Positions 36,991 through 45,273 of a stretch of 64,000 nt of DNA are shown here, one piece after another. The stretch is from Caproiciproducens galactitolivorans (lineage in GTDB: Bacteria; Bacillota; Clostridia; Oscillospirales; Acutalibacteraceae): contig NZ_SRMQ01000001.1 in NCBI RefSeq assembly GCF_004768785.1, forward strand, positions 434,001-498,000. Reading direction: 5' to 3'. Every line of letters starts with the position of its first letter. Position 1 is the first letter of the stretch. The notes below the pieces were generated by a model. The model made no database searches. It saw nothing but the letters and a program-made list of their open reading frames with translations, and had not been told where the DNA came from. Both the position numbers and the translations under genes were made by a program.

Positions 36991-37667
36991 TCGTGGTCAC
37001 CTCCGTTTGGAAATAAAGCTTTGGTAAACATTTCTACCACTGCCTTACTGCAAGCATCCATAGCTTCATTGTAATTTTCTTGAATAAAGTCTGTCTCCTT
37101 GCCCTCTAACGCCATAAGCGTTTCTTTAAGAGTGCTATAACTAAGCATCTCATCATCAATATTCTTAAATACAAACTCAGTTTGATACATTAGGTCTGTA
37201 TAGTTTGGAACTTCTGATGTTGGAACTATTGAAACTGGATGGGGTTTTGTGTGGACAATATCGTTTCTTTTCTTCATCAGCGAATCAAGTCGAGAGTAGG
37301 CTTTGTTGCCTGTTGGGTAACACTTGCCAAGAACATCTTTACAAATAGACTTTAGTTTTCCAAGAGTCGTTGCACCCTTAAAATCATACTTGCTATAAAA
37401 AGTATCATTTCCAACCTTTTGAGTTCCATATAAATTCACAAATGCTTCAATTGACAGTGCCTGAAACACAATGGCTGCAATAGCTGAATGTAACCGCATT
37501 GATTGTGCAGTGCAGTATTTTTCATTTTCATCATATGTATGTGAAATCAAATCCCAAGAACCGCATTTAAGAGATTTTAGATATTCTGTTGCATCCTTGT
37601 ATTGAGCATAAAAGCTTTGAGACATTCCGTTGTAATTTTCACACAGCATCGGATAAACATCCATCAT
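36987..37667 (-). CDS. HEPN-like protein inserted between mod and res
   Basis: 226 residues from ATG 37667 (MMDVYPML, just downstream of the mod stop). The protein is helical, with a hydrophobic helix AAIVFQALSIEAFVNLYG and a motif SLMKKRNDIVH. The R-N-D-I-V-H spacing (R, four residues, H, with polar N after R) is the catalytic R-x4-6-H signature of HEPN ribonucleases. The sequence is visibly AT-richer than mod and res. In a defence locus a HEPN domain could act as an abortive RNase. Family assignment rests on the motif and helix pattern only; it may be a non-catalytic relative. Confidence 0.6.
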   Translation of the reverse strand: MMDVYPMLCENYNGMSQSFYAQYKDATEYLKSLKCGSWDLISHTYDENEKYCTAQSMRLHSAIAAIVFQALSIEAFVNLYGTQKVGNDTFYSKYDFKGATTLGKLKSICKDVLGKCYPTGNKAYSRLDSLMKKRNDIVHTKPHPVSIVPTSEVPNYTDLMYQTEFVFKNIDDEMLSYSTLKETLMALEGKETDFIQENYNEAMDACSKAVVEMFTKALFPNGGDHE

Positions 37668-37674
37668 CCTCACC

Positions 37675-39564
37675 TCACACTGTCGTAAATGCGTCCTCGT
37701 CGAGGCCGGCGCATTTGAGGATTTCTTTGATGTTGACCTTGGCACTGTCGTCGGCAAAGCCGTTGTCCTTGAACACGACCTTCCAGGTTTCCGGGGCGAG
37801 CTCCTTGTGGAGCGCCACCATGCCCTCTGCCACGTCGGGGGTGATATGGTCGTCCAGACAGATCATCAGCGCGCCCATGCCAATGGCATAGACGTTTTTG
37901 CCGCCGTAGGTGCGGGTTTCCAGCGGCCATGTCAGGTCAAGGCCCATCTTGAGCATGATTTCATAGACCACATCCAGCTCGGAGCGGCCATCCACATAGT
38001 TGCTGATGCTGTCAAACAGGCTCTGCTCCAAATCGTCCGCGTCCGGCTGCCACTTGCGCAGGTTGGAGGTGTCCAGCTTGAAGTCCTTGAAGCCGATGTC
38101 CGGTACCTTTTTCGGCTCCTCGCCGATTTTGAGCTGGGCGTTCTGCTCCTCAACCTCGGCTTTGATTTTCTCGCCCGCGCGGCGAATGCGCTCCTTGCCG
38201 ATTTCGCAGATATTTTTGTAACCGGCCTTGGCGGCTTCCGTTCCCTCGGCGCAGAGCTCCGGCAATTGCACCATGATGTATTTGCGGTTGCCGCCATCCT
38301 CGGCGTTGAGCTGCATAACGGCATGGGCGGTGGTGGCAGAACCGGAGAAGAAGTCGAGAATGATGGAGCCCGTATCTGAATAGAGTTGAACACAACGCTC
38401 AATTAACCCTACTGATTTTGGATAATCAAACAAAGCTATACCGTCAAATAGCTGCTTCAATTTTTGAGCCGCATCTTGCGAGTGCCCAACTTCCGCGTAT
38501 TTCCAAATTGTCATTGGGGTTATGCCTTGTTTAACTTCTGATAAAAACCGCTTGATTGATGGAACGTTATTCCCGTCACTTCCAAACCAAATCCGATTAT
38601 CATCTACAAATTCTTTGAATCTCCCTTTATCTAACCGCCAGCAATAACCATTTGGAGGCAAAACACGCCGCCCACTTGGTGTTGTGATTTCGTATACTTT
38701 AGAAGCAATAGCGGGTCCGACAGACAGATCACTTGACTTCCAGGGTCCGCGTGGGTCATTATCAGGGTTATCATACCTGTCGTTTGCTTCATCGCTGCGG
38801 GGCAATCCATTGCAGACTGCGACTTCTGCATTTTTTGCATAGCACAAGATATAGTCATGGCTCTCAGAAAAGTGCTTTTTCAAATTTACCGGAGAATATG
38901 CGCGTTCCCAAATGACTTGTGCCAAGAAATTTGACTCGCCAAACACTTCACCACATAGTTTCTTCATATTTTCATCTTCATTATCATCAATGCTAATAAA
39001 AATAACGCCGTCATCGGTCAGTAGGTTTCTTGCCAGCCTTAGCCGGGGGTACATCATGTTCAGCCAGTCGGTATGGTAGCGGCCGTTGGCCTCGGTGTTG
39101 GTGCTGACCTTGCGTCCCTCGGCGTCCACCTGACCGGTGATCTCCTTGTAGTTTTCCAGACTGTCGGAAAAATCGTCCGGATACACAAAGTCATTGCCGG
39201 TGTTGTAGGGCGGGTCTATGTATATCATTTTCACTTTTCCGTGGTAGCTCTTTTGCAGCAGCTTGAGCACTTCCAGATTGTCGCCCTCGATATAGAGGTT
39301 CTGGGTGTCGTCCCAGTTTTTGCTCTCCGCCTTGCAGGGGCGCAGCGTCCCCATGGACGGCGTTTGGCTCAGCCGCAGCGCCTGCCCCTTGCCGTTCCAA
39401 GTGAAGTTATACCGCTCGGCGCTGTCGTCGGTGTACTCGCCCAGCACCTGCTTGAGCTTGTCAAAATCCACCTTGCCCTCGCAGCAAACCTCCGGAAACA
39501 GCTCCCGCAGCGCCGCAATGTTGTCCTTCAATATATCCTCGGATTGCCCGTTAAGTTTTGTCAT
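37675..39564 (-). CDS. Type III DNA methyltransferase (Mod)
   Basis: 629 residues, adenine-N6 methyltransferase and sequence-recognition subunit of a Type III system. Motif IV is MIYIDPPYNTGNDFVYPDDF near residue 135; motif I lies later (DFFSGSATTAHAVM), the beta-class order. The target recognition region is roughly residues 215-385. Its bases, about 38.4-38.95 kb, are AT-richer than the flanks, a sign of past recognition-domain exchange. Its ATG overlaps the upstream gene's stop (ATGA). Confidence 0.95.
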   Translation of the reverse strand: MTKLNGQSEDILKDNIAALRELFPEVCCEGKVDFDKLKQVLGEYTDDSAERYNFTWNGKGQALRLSQTPSMGTLRPCKAESKNWDDTQNLYIEGDNLEVLKLLQKSYHGKVKMIYIDPPYNTGNDFVYPDDFSDSLENYKEITGQVDAEGRKVSTNTEANGRYHTDWLNMMYPRLRLARNLLTDDGVIFISIDDNEDENMKKLCGEVFGESNFLAQVIWERAYSPVNLKKHFSESHDYILCYAKNAEVAVCNGLPRSDEANDRYDNPDNDPRGPWKSSDLSVGPAIASKVYEITTPSGRRVLPPNGYCWRLDKGRFKEFVDDNRIWFGSDGNNVPSIKRFLSEVKQGITPMTIWKYAEVGHSQDAAQKLKQLFDGIALFDYPKSVGLIERCVQLYSDTGSIILDFFSGSATTAHAVMQLNAEDGGNRKYIMVQLPELCAEGTEAAKAGYKNICEIGKERIRRAGEKIKAEVEEQNAQLKIGEEPKKVPDIGFKDFKLDTSNLRKWQPDADDLEQSLFDSISNYVDGRSELDVVYEIMLKMGLDLTWPLETRTYGGKNVYAIGMGALMICLDDHITPDVAEGMVALHKELAPETWKVVFKDNGFADDSAKVNIKEILKCAGLDEDAFTTV

Positions 39565-40247
39565 TTCTTCTTATCCTCCATACCCAGCCGTTTCTGGCTA
39601 CTCATATTGTAGATGTATAGATTTACGGTTCTGCTACATTCTTCTTCATCTGTTTGATCAAATTCTTCTACTAATTTGTAGGTAATTATTTGACTATACC
39701 TATAGCCAATTATATTTTGATAGAAGATTTCTTGTTCCATCAATTTATTAATGTTCTTTTCAGTACCAGCAACCGAGAGCGCAATTTCCAAAACATCCCC
39801 AGCCTGCACTGAATAACATTTTGTCTCATCGTCCTTGATGCGTATGGTGGGCCGCCCTCCCAAATACATCTTAGGTTCATAAGTGAGCCCACTTGCGATT
39901 CCTTGACCAATATTCCTAACAAACACTTTGGCTGACTTTGAATTTACAGCTACATAATGATTATCTTCAAATACTGCCTCTTTTTTGTCCTTTCCGATAA
40001 TTTTCGATACCTCCAAAAATGGACATAGAGTATCGGCAGCATTTAGATCGGCATCATCTTTATTTCTCAGTTCGTTTTGAAAAAAAGCTACAAATCCTAA
40101 AAATGTAGTGCCACAGTAACCCATGTAGGCGTACCAAAAAGAGCTTCGACAAAGATATCCTGTGCATGCTGCTACAATAATAGGCAACGCTATGAAAAAT
40201 GAAGCAATCAAAAACTTTTCATTACCAATCCTTGATTTTCTTTTCAT
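39561..40247 (-). CDS. Two-helix membrane protein of the R-M operon
   Basis: 228 residues. Two transmembrane helices (FLIASFFIALPIIVAACTGYL and the stretch WYAYMGYCGTTFLGFVAFF) lie at residues 12-57, followed by about 170 soluble residues of beta-type character (VRNIGQGIASGLTYEPKMYL, CYSVQAGDVLEIALSVAG). No enzyme motif is recognised. It overlaps the DUF4391 gene upstream and mod downstream (ATGA both sides), so it is firmly part of the operon. It is AT-rich. A sensor or membrane effector role is possible but unproven. Confidence 0.7.
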   Translation of the reverse strand: MKRKSRIGNEKFLIASFFIALPIIVAACTGYLCRSSFWYAYMGYCGTTFLGFVAFFQNELRNKDDADLNAADTLCPFLEVSKIIGKDKKEAVFEDNHYVAVNSKSAKVFVRNIGQGIASGLTYEPKMYLGGRPTIRIKDDETKCYSVQAGDVLEIALSVAGTEKNINKLMEQEIFYQNIIGYRYSQIITYKLVEEFDQTDEEECSRTVNLYIYNMSSQKRLGMEDKKK

Positions 40248-40972
40248 AAGGTCTGCCTCTCTTTCTCCAATATCTTAATCTCCATATTGATTTCAACCTT
40301 CCGGTTAAACTGGGTTTCTCTTTTCAGCTCCGCACGCAGGGCGGCGATTTTGGCTTCCGTGGCCTGCCGCTTTGCCAGCAGCTCCCGCGCCTGCTCGCCG
40401 GTCAAGTTCTCGCAATTATGAATTATGCATTGTGAATTATGCATTAACTCTCGTGCATTATGAATTGAAATCCTGTCCACCAAGTCGCTGTACAGCTCAT
40501 AAAAGTTCCCGTGCCGCAGCGTCTGGAAGTCCAACTCCACACTCAACTCTCCAAACTCCGCACTGTCCATCCACCCGGTGCAGACCGGCTCCTCCAGCAC
40601 GTTTTTCTCGCTGTCGTTCTGGCTGCTGCGCTGGTGCGCCGCCCAAAGCTGCGTCTGGTTTTCGCACTGCAGCACCAGCAGCATGGGGTACGGGATGGTG
40701 CGCATGATGATCTCGGCAATGCGTCGTTCGCCGGCTTGCCGGGTCAGCGCCACTTCGATGAGCTCCACCTCGCCATACTCCCGCGTCGCGTCCTTGTAGG
40801 GTTTTACAAAGCAGTTGTCGGGCTTGAGGGAATACCGCCATGTGATTTTATCAATCCCCTCGGAAAACAGCTTTTTATCCGCCGCCGAGAGCACGCCGTT
40901 TTCATAAAACAGCTTCTTATAAATAACATTATCCACCTTGCAGGCGGCAGGAATATGCAGCGCGTCGTACAT
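40244..40972 (-). CDS. DUF4391-like protein
   Basis: 242 residues from ATG 40972 behind AAGGGAGTG. Features are IPAACKVDNVIYKKLFYENG, WRYSLKPDNCFVKPYKDA, the strand pair MRTIPYPMLLVLQCENQTQL and a charged C-terminal coiled coil (EQARELLAKRQATEAKIAAL). It matches my memory of DUF4391, a family seen next to helicases and Type III-like methylases. Residues about 178-198 are encoded by an AT-rich repetitive stretch (repeats of a TGAATTATGCAT unit at 40424-40470), probably an in-frame insertion. No biochemical role is known. Confidence 0.7.
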   Translation of the reverse strand: MYDALHIPAACKVDNVIYKKLFYENGVLSAADKKLFSEGIDKITWRYSLKPDNCFVKPYKDATREYGEVELIEVALTRQAGERRIAEIIMRTIPYPMLLVLQCENQTQLWAAHQRSSQNDSEKNVLEEPVCTGWMDSAEFGELSVELDFQTLRHGNFYELYSDLVDRISIHNARELMHNSQCIIHNCENLTGEQARELLAKRQATEAKIAALRAELKRETQFNRKVEINMEIKILEKERQTL

Positions 40973-40989
40973 GGTTTCACTCCCTTGCT

Positions 40990-41667
40990 TTAGTACCACT
41001 TTAATCGCCTGTTTTCCATTGCCCTGCTCTCTTTTCTTAATTCTTGAACAAGGAATACTCTTTCAGATTTGTTTAGTTGAAAATCGAACAAATTATACGG
41101 AATGTTGACAATAGTGTTACGCCAGCCTACATAGATTTGTCTCAGATCCGCGCTTGAATTGTAAATTCTTGACATCTCTTGCCGCAAATAATTCAAAGCC
41201 CTATCATTACCATTTAGATAGCACCAGTCTGTACTAAAAATAGCGTCTTGAATATTTCTCCAGTCTTCTCTTTTCCCTGTATGGAAATTGCTCATAGATA
41301 TGCGAATAACAGGTATCGTATAAGAATTACAAACAGCTATAATGACAATCGGATATGGTATTGCAGCAAAAATTGGGCGCATCAACTCATTAAACTGATT
41401 ACGATAAAACTTTTGGAATTTCATTTTCACCTGGATTACCTGTATTTCAGGATAATCGTATTCATCGCACGTAACCGGAATCTTTTGCGCTTTTTCTGGC
41501 GTAAGATTATACAACACTTGTGCCTTTGCAATATTTGCAGCAAGGTCATACAATTTTTTGCCATGGATATTTGCATACTTCTCAAAGTCGGTTCTCGTTA
41601 TGGGAACACCTGAAATCACTTCTTTAGGGACATCTAAAAAACCCACCAGCAAATTTCTGATATCCAA
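40990..41667 (-). CDS. Second DUF4391-like protein, divergent
   Basis: 225 residues. The middle reads PIFAAIPYPIVIIAVCNSYT then IPVIRISMSNFH, which lines up with IPYPMLLVLQCENQTQL of the next gene, and both are of similar length and followed by charged helices. It is therefore probably a distant paralogue. The N-terminal part (DVPKEVISGVPITRTDFEKY) and C-terminal part (LNKSERVFLVQELRKESR) show no catalytic motif. It starts nine bases after the SNF2 gene ends. AT-rich. Confidence 0.5.
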   Translation of the reverse strand: MDIRNLLVGFLDVPKEVISGVPITRTDFEKYANIHGKKLYDLAANIAKAQVLYNLTPEKAQKIPVTCDEYDYPEIQVIQVKMKFQKFYRNQFNELMRPIFAAIPYPIVIIAVCNSYTIPVIRISMSNFHTGKREDWRNIQDAIFSTDWCYLNGNDRALNYLRQEMSRIYNSSADLRQIYVGWRNTIVNIPYNLFDFQLNKSERVFLVQELRKESRAMENRRLKWY

Positions 41668-41676
41668 GCAATCACC

Positions 41677-44600
41677 CTATTTCAGAACCAAGAAAGTAAT
41701 CAGTTCAAAATCATCCATGCCATCATTTAGTGCTTTTTGCAGAGAAGTGCCGCCCTTACTGAAAAGGCTGGCCACGCCGATCTCCTGCTTTTTGCCCACC
41801 AGATTTTCAATGGCGGTCTCCAGCAGCGCAGAGTAGGCTTTCATGTTGCTGCCGTCCTGAGTTTCGGCGTTGAACTGCGCCGCCAGCTCCGTGAGCACTT
41901 CGCCTTGCCCGGAGCAGAGCTTTTTGTAAGCATCCAGAATCTTTTTGGCGTGGAGGAAAGAGAGCTTCACCTCGCCGCTTTGCGTGACATAGAGCAGATA
42001 ATAGGGGAACAGCGCGTTCTGCTCCCGTGTCTGCGCCGCACCGTGTACCTGCCGCAGGGTAAAGATCACGCCGGGGGACAGCTCGCCTTGCAGTTCGGTC
42101 GGAATCTGCGCCACGGCGTACATCCCGGAAGGCGCCTGCGCCAGCTCCTTTTTGTGGTCTTTGAGATAGCCCATCAGGTCGGTTTTGAAGTCATTGAAGG
42201 TCATATCCGTGATGGAAATACCGCCGGAGATGTCTTCCAGATCCACCACTTGGTTTTGCAGGCTCTTGAGCTGCTTGCGGCGATACTCCAAGTCCTTCAT
42301 CTCACGGCTGCCCTCGTCGATGACATTTTCTTCGCCGGTGGCGGAAACATCCAGCAGCACCATGCGCCCCTGCACCCGCTGCTGCAGGTTGATGTATTCG
42401 TCCAAGTCCTGCATAGGCCAGAAATTGACCAGCTGGATGACCTGATTGGTGGAGCCGATGCGGTCGATTCGGCCAAAGCGCTGGATAATGCGCACCGGGT
42501 TCCAGTGGATGTCGTAGTTTATGAGATAGTCGCAGTCCTGCAGGTTCTGACCTTCGGAAATACAGTCGGTGGCGATCAGTACATCAATTTCGCCGGCCAC
42601 ATCCGGGAATATCTTCTCCTTGTTTTTGGAACGCGGGGAGAACAGGGTCAGCACCGTGTTGAGGTCGCTGATTTTCACCCGGCCGCGCTGGCCAGATGGA
42701 ATTTTAAGCGTGGTTTTATTATCGCCGCTGCCGGTCACCATGGCAGCAGTCAGACCGAGCCCGGACAAAAAGGGCGTCAAGTTTTCATACAGGTAGTTGG
42801 CGGTATCCGCAAAGGCGGAGAAAATAACCAGCTTCCGGTTTTCGCCGTTGAGGGGGTTTTTCACCTTATCGGAAATCAGCGTCTTGAGGTCGGAGAGCTT
42901 CTCGTCCCGGTCAGGCGTCACCTGACGGGCAATCTGCAAAATCTGTTCCAGATTTGCGCGGTCACTCAAAAGGTCGTCCTTCCAGCGGATCAGATCCATA
43001 TCCTGCAGCAGCACTTTGACTGATTTGCCCACGGCCAGATCGTCAAGCTCCGGGTCATCCAGATCAATGTCGCCGATGCTGACATCTGCCGGTTCGGACA
43101 GCATTTTGCTGTCGGCAAGGGATAGGGCGTGGTCGATGCCGTGCAGAATCTTGTCTACCGTCAGAGAAAAGGAATGAATGGAGCTTTCCATGCGCTTGAG
43201 GATACCCACGCGCATGAGGTTGACCAGGCTGCTTTCGCGGTCGATCTGCTTAAAGACGCCGCTGCCCACCTGAGCGTCATAGCGCTTGCTGTATTCCGCG
43301 CGCTTTTCCGGCAGAAGATAGGCCAGAGGTGAATAGACGCAGAGGGTCAGGCGCTTGATCATCGTGTTGACGTCGCCGATAGGCGGGAATTCATTTTTAC
43401 TGTCCACACCAGAATAGAGGTTTTTCGGCGGCAGGCGTTTGGGGAACTGACCGATCTCCGCAATGTTGTAGTATTTTTCAATGTGCTTGCGGCTGCGGGC
43501 GATGGTGATGGTATCCAGCAGCTTGAAGTAGCTTAAATCCATCATTTCCACAAAGGTGTCGGAGGTGCGCTCCTCATCCGGCAGCTCCGACCAGCGGTTA
43601 AACACCAGCTGCGCCTTGCGCAGAACGTGCTCAATGCTGGGAATGCCCACCTCGGAAAACGCGTCGTTTTTGCCCTCGGTGATAAAGGCGATCTGATTCT
43701 TGATATCGTTCATCCGGTTATTGACCGGCGTTGCAGACAGCATGAGAACGCGGGTTTTAACGCCCGCGCGAATAATATCTTCCATCAGCCGCTCGTAGCG
43801 GGTGATATGCCCCTTGACGGGCGGATTGTTGCGGAAATTGTGGCTCTCGTCTATGACCACAAGGTCATAGTTGCCCCAGTTGACCGTGGCAAGGTCGATG
43901 TCGCCGCTCTTACCGCTTTCGCGGGAGAGGTCGGTGTGATTGAGCACATCGTAGTGGAAGCGATCAGCAGAAAAAAGGTTGCGTCGATCATTCAGAGTGT
44001 AAATGCTCCAGTTTTCCCGCAGCTTTTTGGGGGCCAACACCAGCACCCGGTCGTTGCGCAGCTCATAGTATTTGATGACCGCAAGCGCGGTAAAGGTTTT
44101 GCCGAGGCCGACGCTGTCTGCGAGAATACAGCCGCCGAACTTCTCGATTTTTTCAATAATACCGATGGCACCGTCTTTTTGGAATTGATAGAGTTTGTTC
44201 CAAATTTCGGTTTCCTTGATACCGGTGCGGGACTTCATAATGTGGTCTTCGGACAGCTCATCCAGATACTGATTAAAGATGTGGTAGAGTGTAACAAAGT
44301 AGATGAACTCAGGCGTGTTTTCCTTATAGAGCACCTGCACCTGCCGGAGCACCTCGTCCTTGATATCCTCAACCGCAGAGCCATCATTCCAGAGATCGTC
44401 AAACATTTTCAGAAACTGTGCTGTGCAGTCGCTTCCGTACATACAGAGGTTGCTGTCCGCTCGGCTGGACGGAGTCAGGCCGAGGCCTTCCGTGGTAAAA
44501 TCCACAGTGCCGTTGATGGAGACAGAATCGACTCCGTTGTCGATATACACAAGGCGCGGCTGTGCGGAGTTTGGGGATGTAAACATTTTGATCTGTGCTT

Positions 44601-44937
44601 TTCGCTCCAGCCATTGGGCACATTCCCGTGCGACGGAGGCCTGACACATTTCATTACGCAGTTTGATTTCGTATTGATTGCCCGAGAGAGCCTGTCCTGC
44701 AGGATGATCTATGTAATATTCACGGCTGGGTTCTTCCTCATTTTTGACAAAAACCGGATCAGTGAACAGCATCCGCACGCCGTCCACCTTCATGAGTTCT
44801 TTTTTTAGCTCCGCAAAAGCATAGATAGTGAAGTAGGCCGTCATTACCGACAGCTTGGAGCCTTTGCTTATATTTTCCCGCAGTTCGTCTGCAACGTTGC
44901 CATTGCGTTTATTGTCAAGCATCTTTGGTGGCTTCAT
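41677..44937 (-). CDS. SNF2-family helicase with N-terminal PLD-like domain
   Basis: 1086 residues. The first 190 residues resemble a phospholipase-D-type nuclease domain (LSVMTAYFTIYAFAELK, VSINGTVDFTTEGLGL), but the usual HxK pair is not visible, so it may be inactive. The SF2/SNF2 motor follows: Walker A LADSVGLGKTFTALAVIKY, motif II VIDESHNFRNNP, motif III LMLSATPVNNRM, and motif VI RIIQRFGRIDRIGST. It likely moves along or remodels DNA for the Type III system. It overlaps the small HTH gene upstream. Confidence 0.9.
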   Translation of the reverse strand: MKPPKMLDNKRNGNVADELRENISKGSKLSVMTAYFTIYAFAELKKELMKVDGVRMLFTDPVFVKNEEEPSREYYIDHPAGQALSGNQYEIKLRNEMCQASVARECAQWLERKAQIKMFTSPNSAQPRLVYIDNGVDSVSINGTVDFTTEGLGLTPSSRADSNLCMYGSDCTAQFLKMFDDLWNDGSAVEDIKDEVLRQVQVLYKENTPEFIYFVTLYHIFNQYLDELSEDHIMKSRTGIKETEIWNKLYQFQKDGAIGIIEKIEKFGGCILADSVGLGKTFTALAVIKYYELRNDRVLVLAPKKLRENWSIYTLNDRRNLFSADRFHYDVLNHTDLSRESGKSGDIDLATVNWGNYDLVVIDESHNFRNNPPVKGHITRYERLMEDIIRAGVKTRVLMLSATPVNNRMNDIKNQIAFITEGKNDAFSEVGIPSIEHVLRKAQLVFNRWSELPDEERTSDTFVEMMDLSYFKLLDTITIARSRKHIEKYYNIAEIGQFPKRLPPKNLYSGVDSKNEFPPIGDVNTMIKRLTLCVYSPLAYLLPEKRAEYSKRYDAQVGSGVFKQIDRESSLVNLMRVGILKRMESSIHSFSLTVDKILHGIDHALSLADSKMLSEPADVSIGDIDLDDPELDDLAVGKSVKVLLQDMDLIRWKDDLLSDRANLEQILQIARQVTPDRDEKLSDLKTLISDKVKNPLNGENRKLVIFSAFADTANYLYENLTPFLSGLGLTAAMVTGSGDNKTTLKIPSGQRGRVKISDLNTVLTLFSPRSKNKEKIFPDVAGEIDVLIATDCISEGQNLQDCDYLINYDIHWNPVRIIQRFGRIDRIGSTNQVIQLVNFWPMQDLDEYINLQQRVQGRMVLLDVSATGEENVIDEGSREMKDLEYRRKQLKSLQNQVVDLEDISGGISITDMTFNDFKTDLMGYLKDHKKELAQAPSGMYAVAQIPTELQGELSPGVIFTLRQVHGAAQTREQNALFPYYLLYVTQSGEVKLSFLHAKKILDAYKKLCSGQGEVLTELAAQFNAETQDGSNMKAYSALLETAIENLVGKKQEIGVASLFSKGGTSLQKALNDGMDDFELITFLVLK

Positions 44938-45122
44938 CTTGCCACCTCTGTTTCATGACTTGCAGTACGCGGGTCGGCAGGCTTTTTCGCGTCTGGTGGC
45001 AAGAGCCATGTCTTACCAGCCTTTACTGTACCGGGAATGCGCCCCTGTGCACAAAGAATTGCCACTCTGCGGGGAGATATTCCCCAAAGCTGAGCTGCCT
45101 GCTTTGTTGTTAGAAACTCCAT
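44934..45122 (-). CDS. MerR/excisionase-type helix-turn-helix protein, operon leader
   Basis: 62 residues from ATG 45122 behind GAGGTG. The winged HTH core is EFLTTKQAAQLWGISPRRVA then ILCAQGRIPGTVKAGKTWLL, the DNA-binding fold of MerR/excisionase proteins. The Pro/Lys tail is short, with no ligand domain. Its stop overlaps the helicase ATG (ATGA). It could autoregulate the operon or act as the element's excision factor. A palindrome 90 bases upstream is a candidate operator. Confidence 0.8.
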   Translation of the reverse strand: MEFLTTKQAAQLWGISPRRVAILCAQGRIPGTVKAGKTWLLPPDAKKPADPRTASHETEVAR

Positions 45123-45158
45123 AATTCGCACCTCGCCGACTATATTTCGATAGATAAT

Positions 45159-45187
45159 AGTATATTCTTTTATCTGAATATTTACAA
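45159..45187 (-). promoter_or_regulatory. Promoter of the defence operon
   Basis: On the minus strand TTGTAA (45182-45187), 17 bases, TATACT (45159-45164), 36 bases before the HTH gene. It is the only good promoter seen for the overlapping genes down to res. Confidence 0.65.
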
Positions 45188-45211
45188 GCGCTTTTTTGCA
45201 GATTGAGGTTA

Positions 45212-45225
45212 TAGATATTTATCTA
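45212..45225. promoter_or_regulatory. Palindrome upstream of the defence operon promoter
   Basis: TAGATATTTATCTA, a perfect 14-base palindrome 25 bases upstream of the -35 box. A related half (ATAGATAATAGTATA) overlaps the -10 region. Candidate operator for the HTH protein. Confidence 0.35.
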
Positions 45226-45235
45226 CTAAACTGCA

Positions 45236-45273
45236 GAAGCCGCCTAAAACTTTCGTTTTAGACGGCTTTTTAA
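45236..45273 (+). terminator. Terminator-like hairpin inside the right end of the element
   Basis: AGCCGCCTAAAAC and GTTTTAGACGGCT pair around TTTC with one mismatch, followed by TTTTAAG. No plus-strand gene ends just before it, so it may shield the operon promoter from outside transcription. Bases 45274-45409 show no gene. Confidence 0.5.

Noticed and set aside
41737-44808. Two plus-strand frames of 428 and 393 residues
   Set aside because: Both are antisense to the SNF2 helicase, His/Val/Asp-rich as expected from reversed GC-rich coding, with no family pattern.
33994-45122. Classifying the locus as BREX, DISARM or Type I restriction
   Set aside because: No PglZ or BrxC-like protein, no DUF1998 protein, and no HsdS-type specificity subunit; Mod and Res motifs are of Type III.
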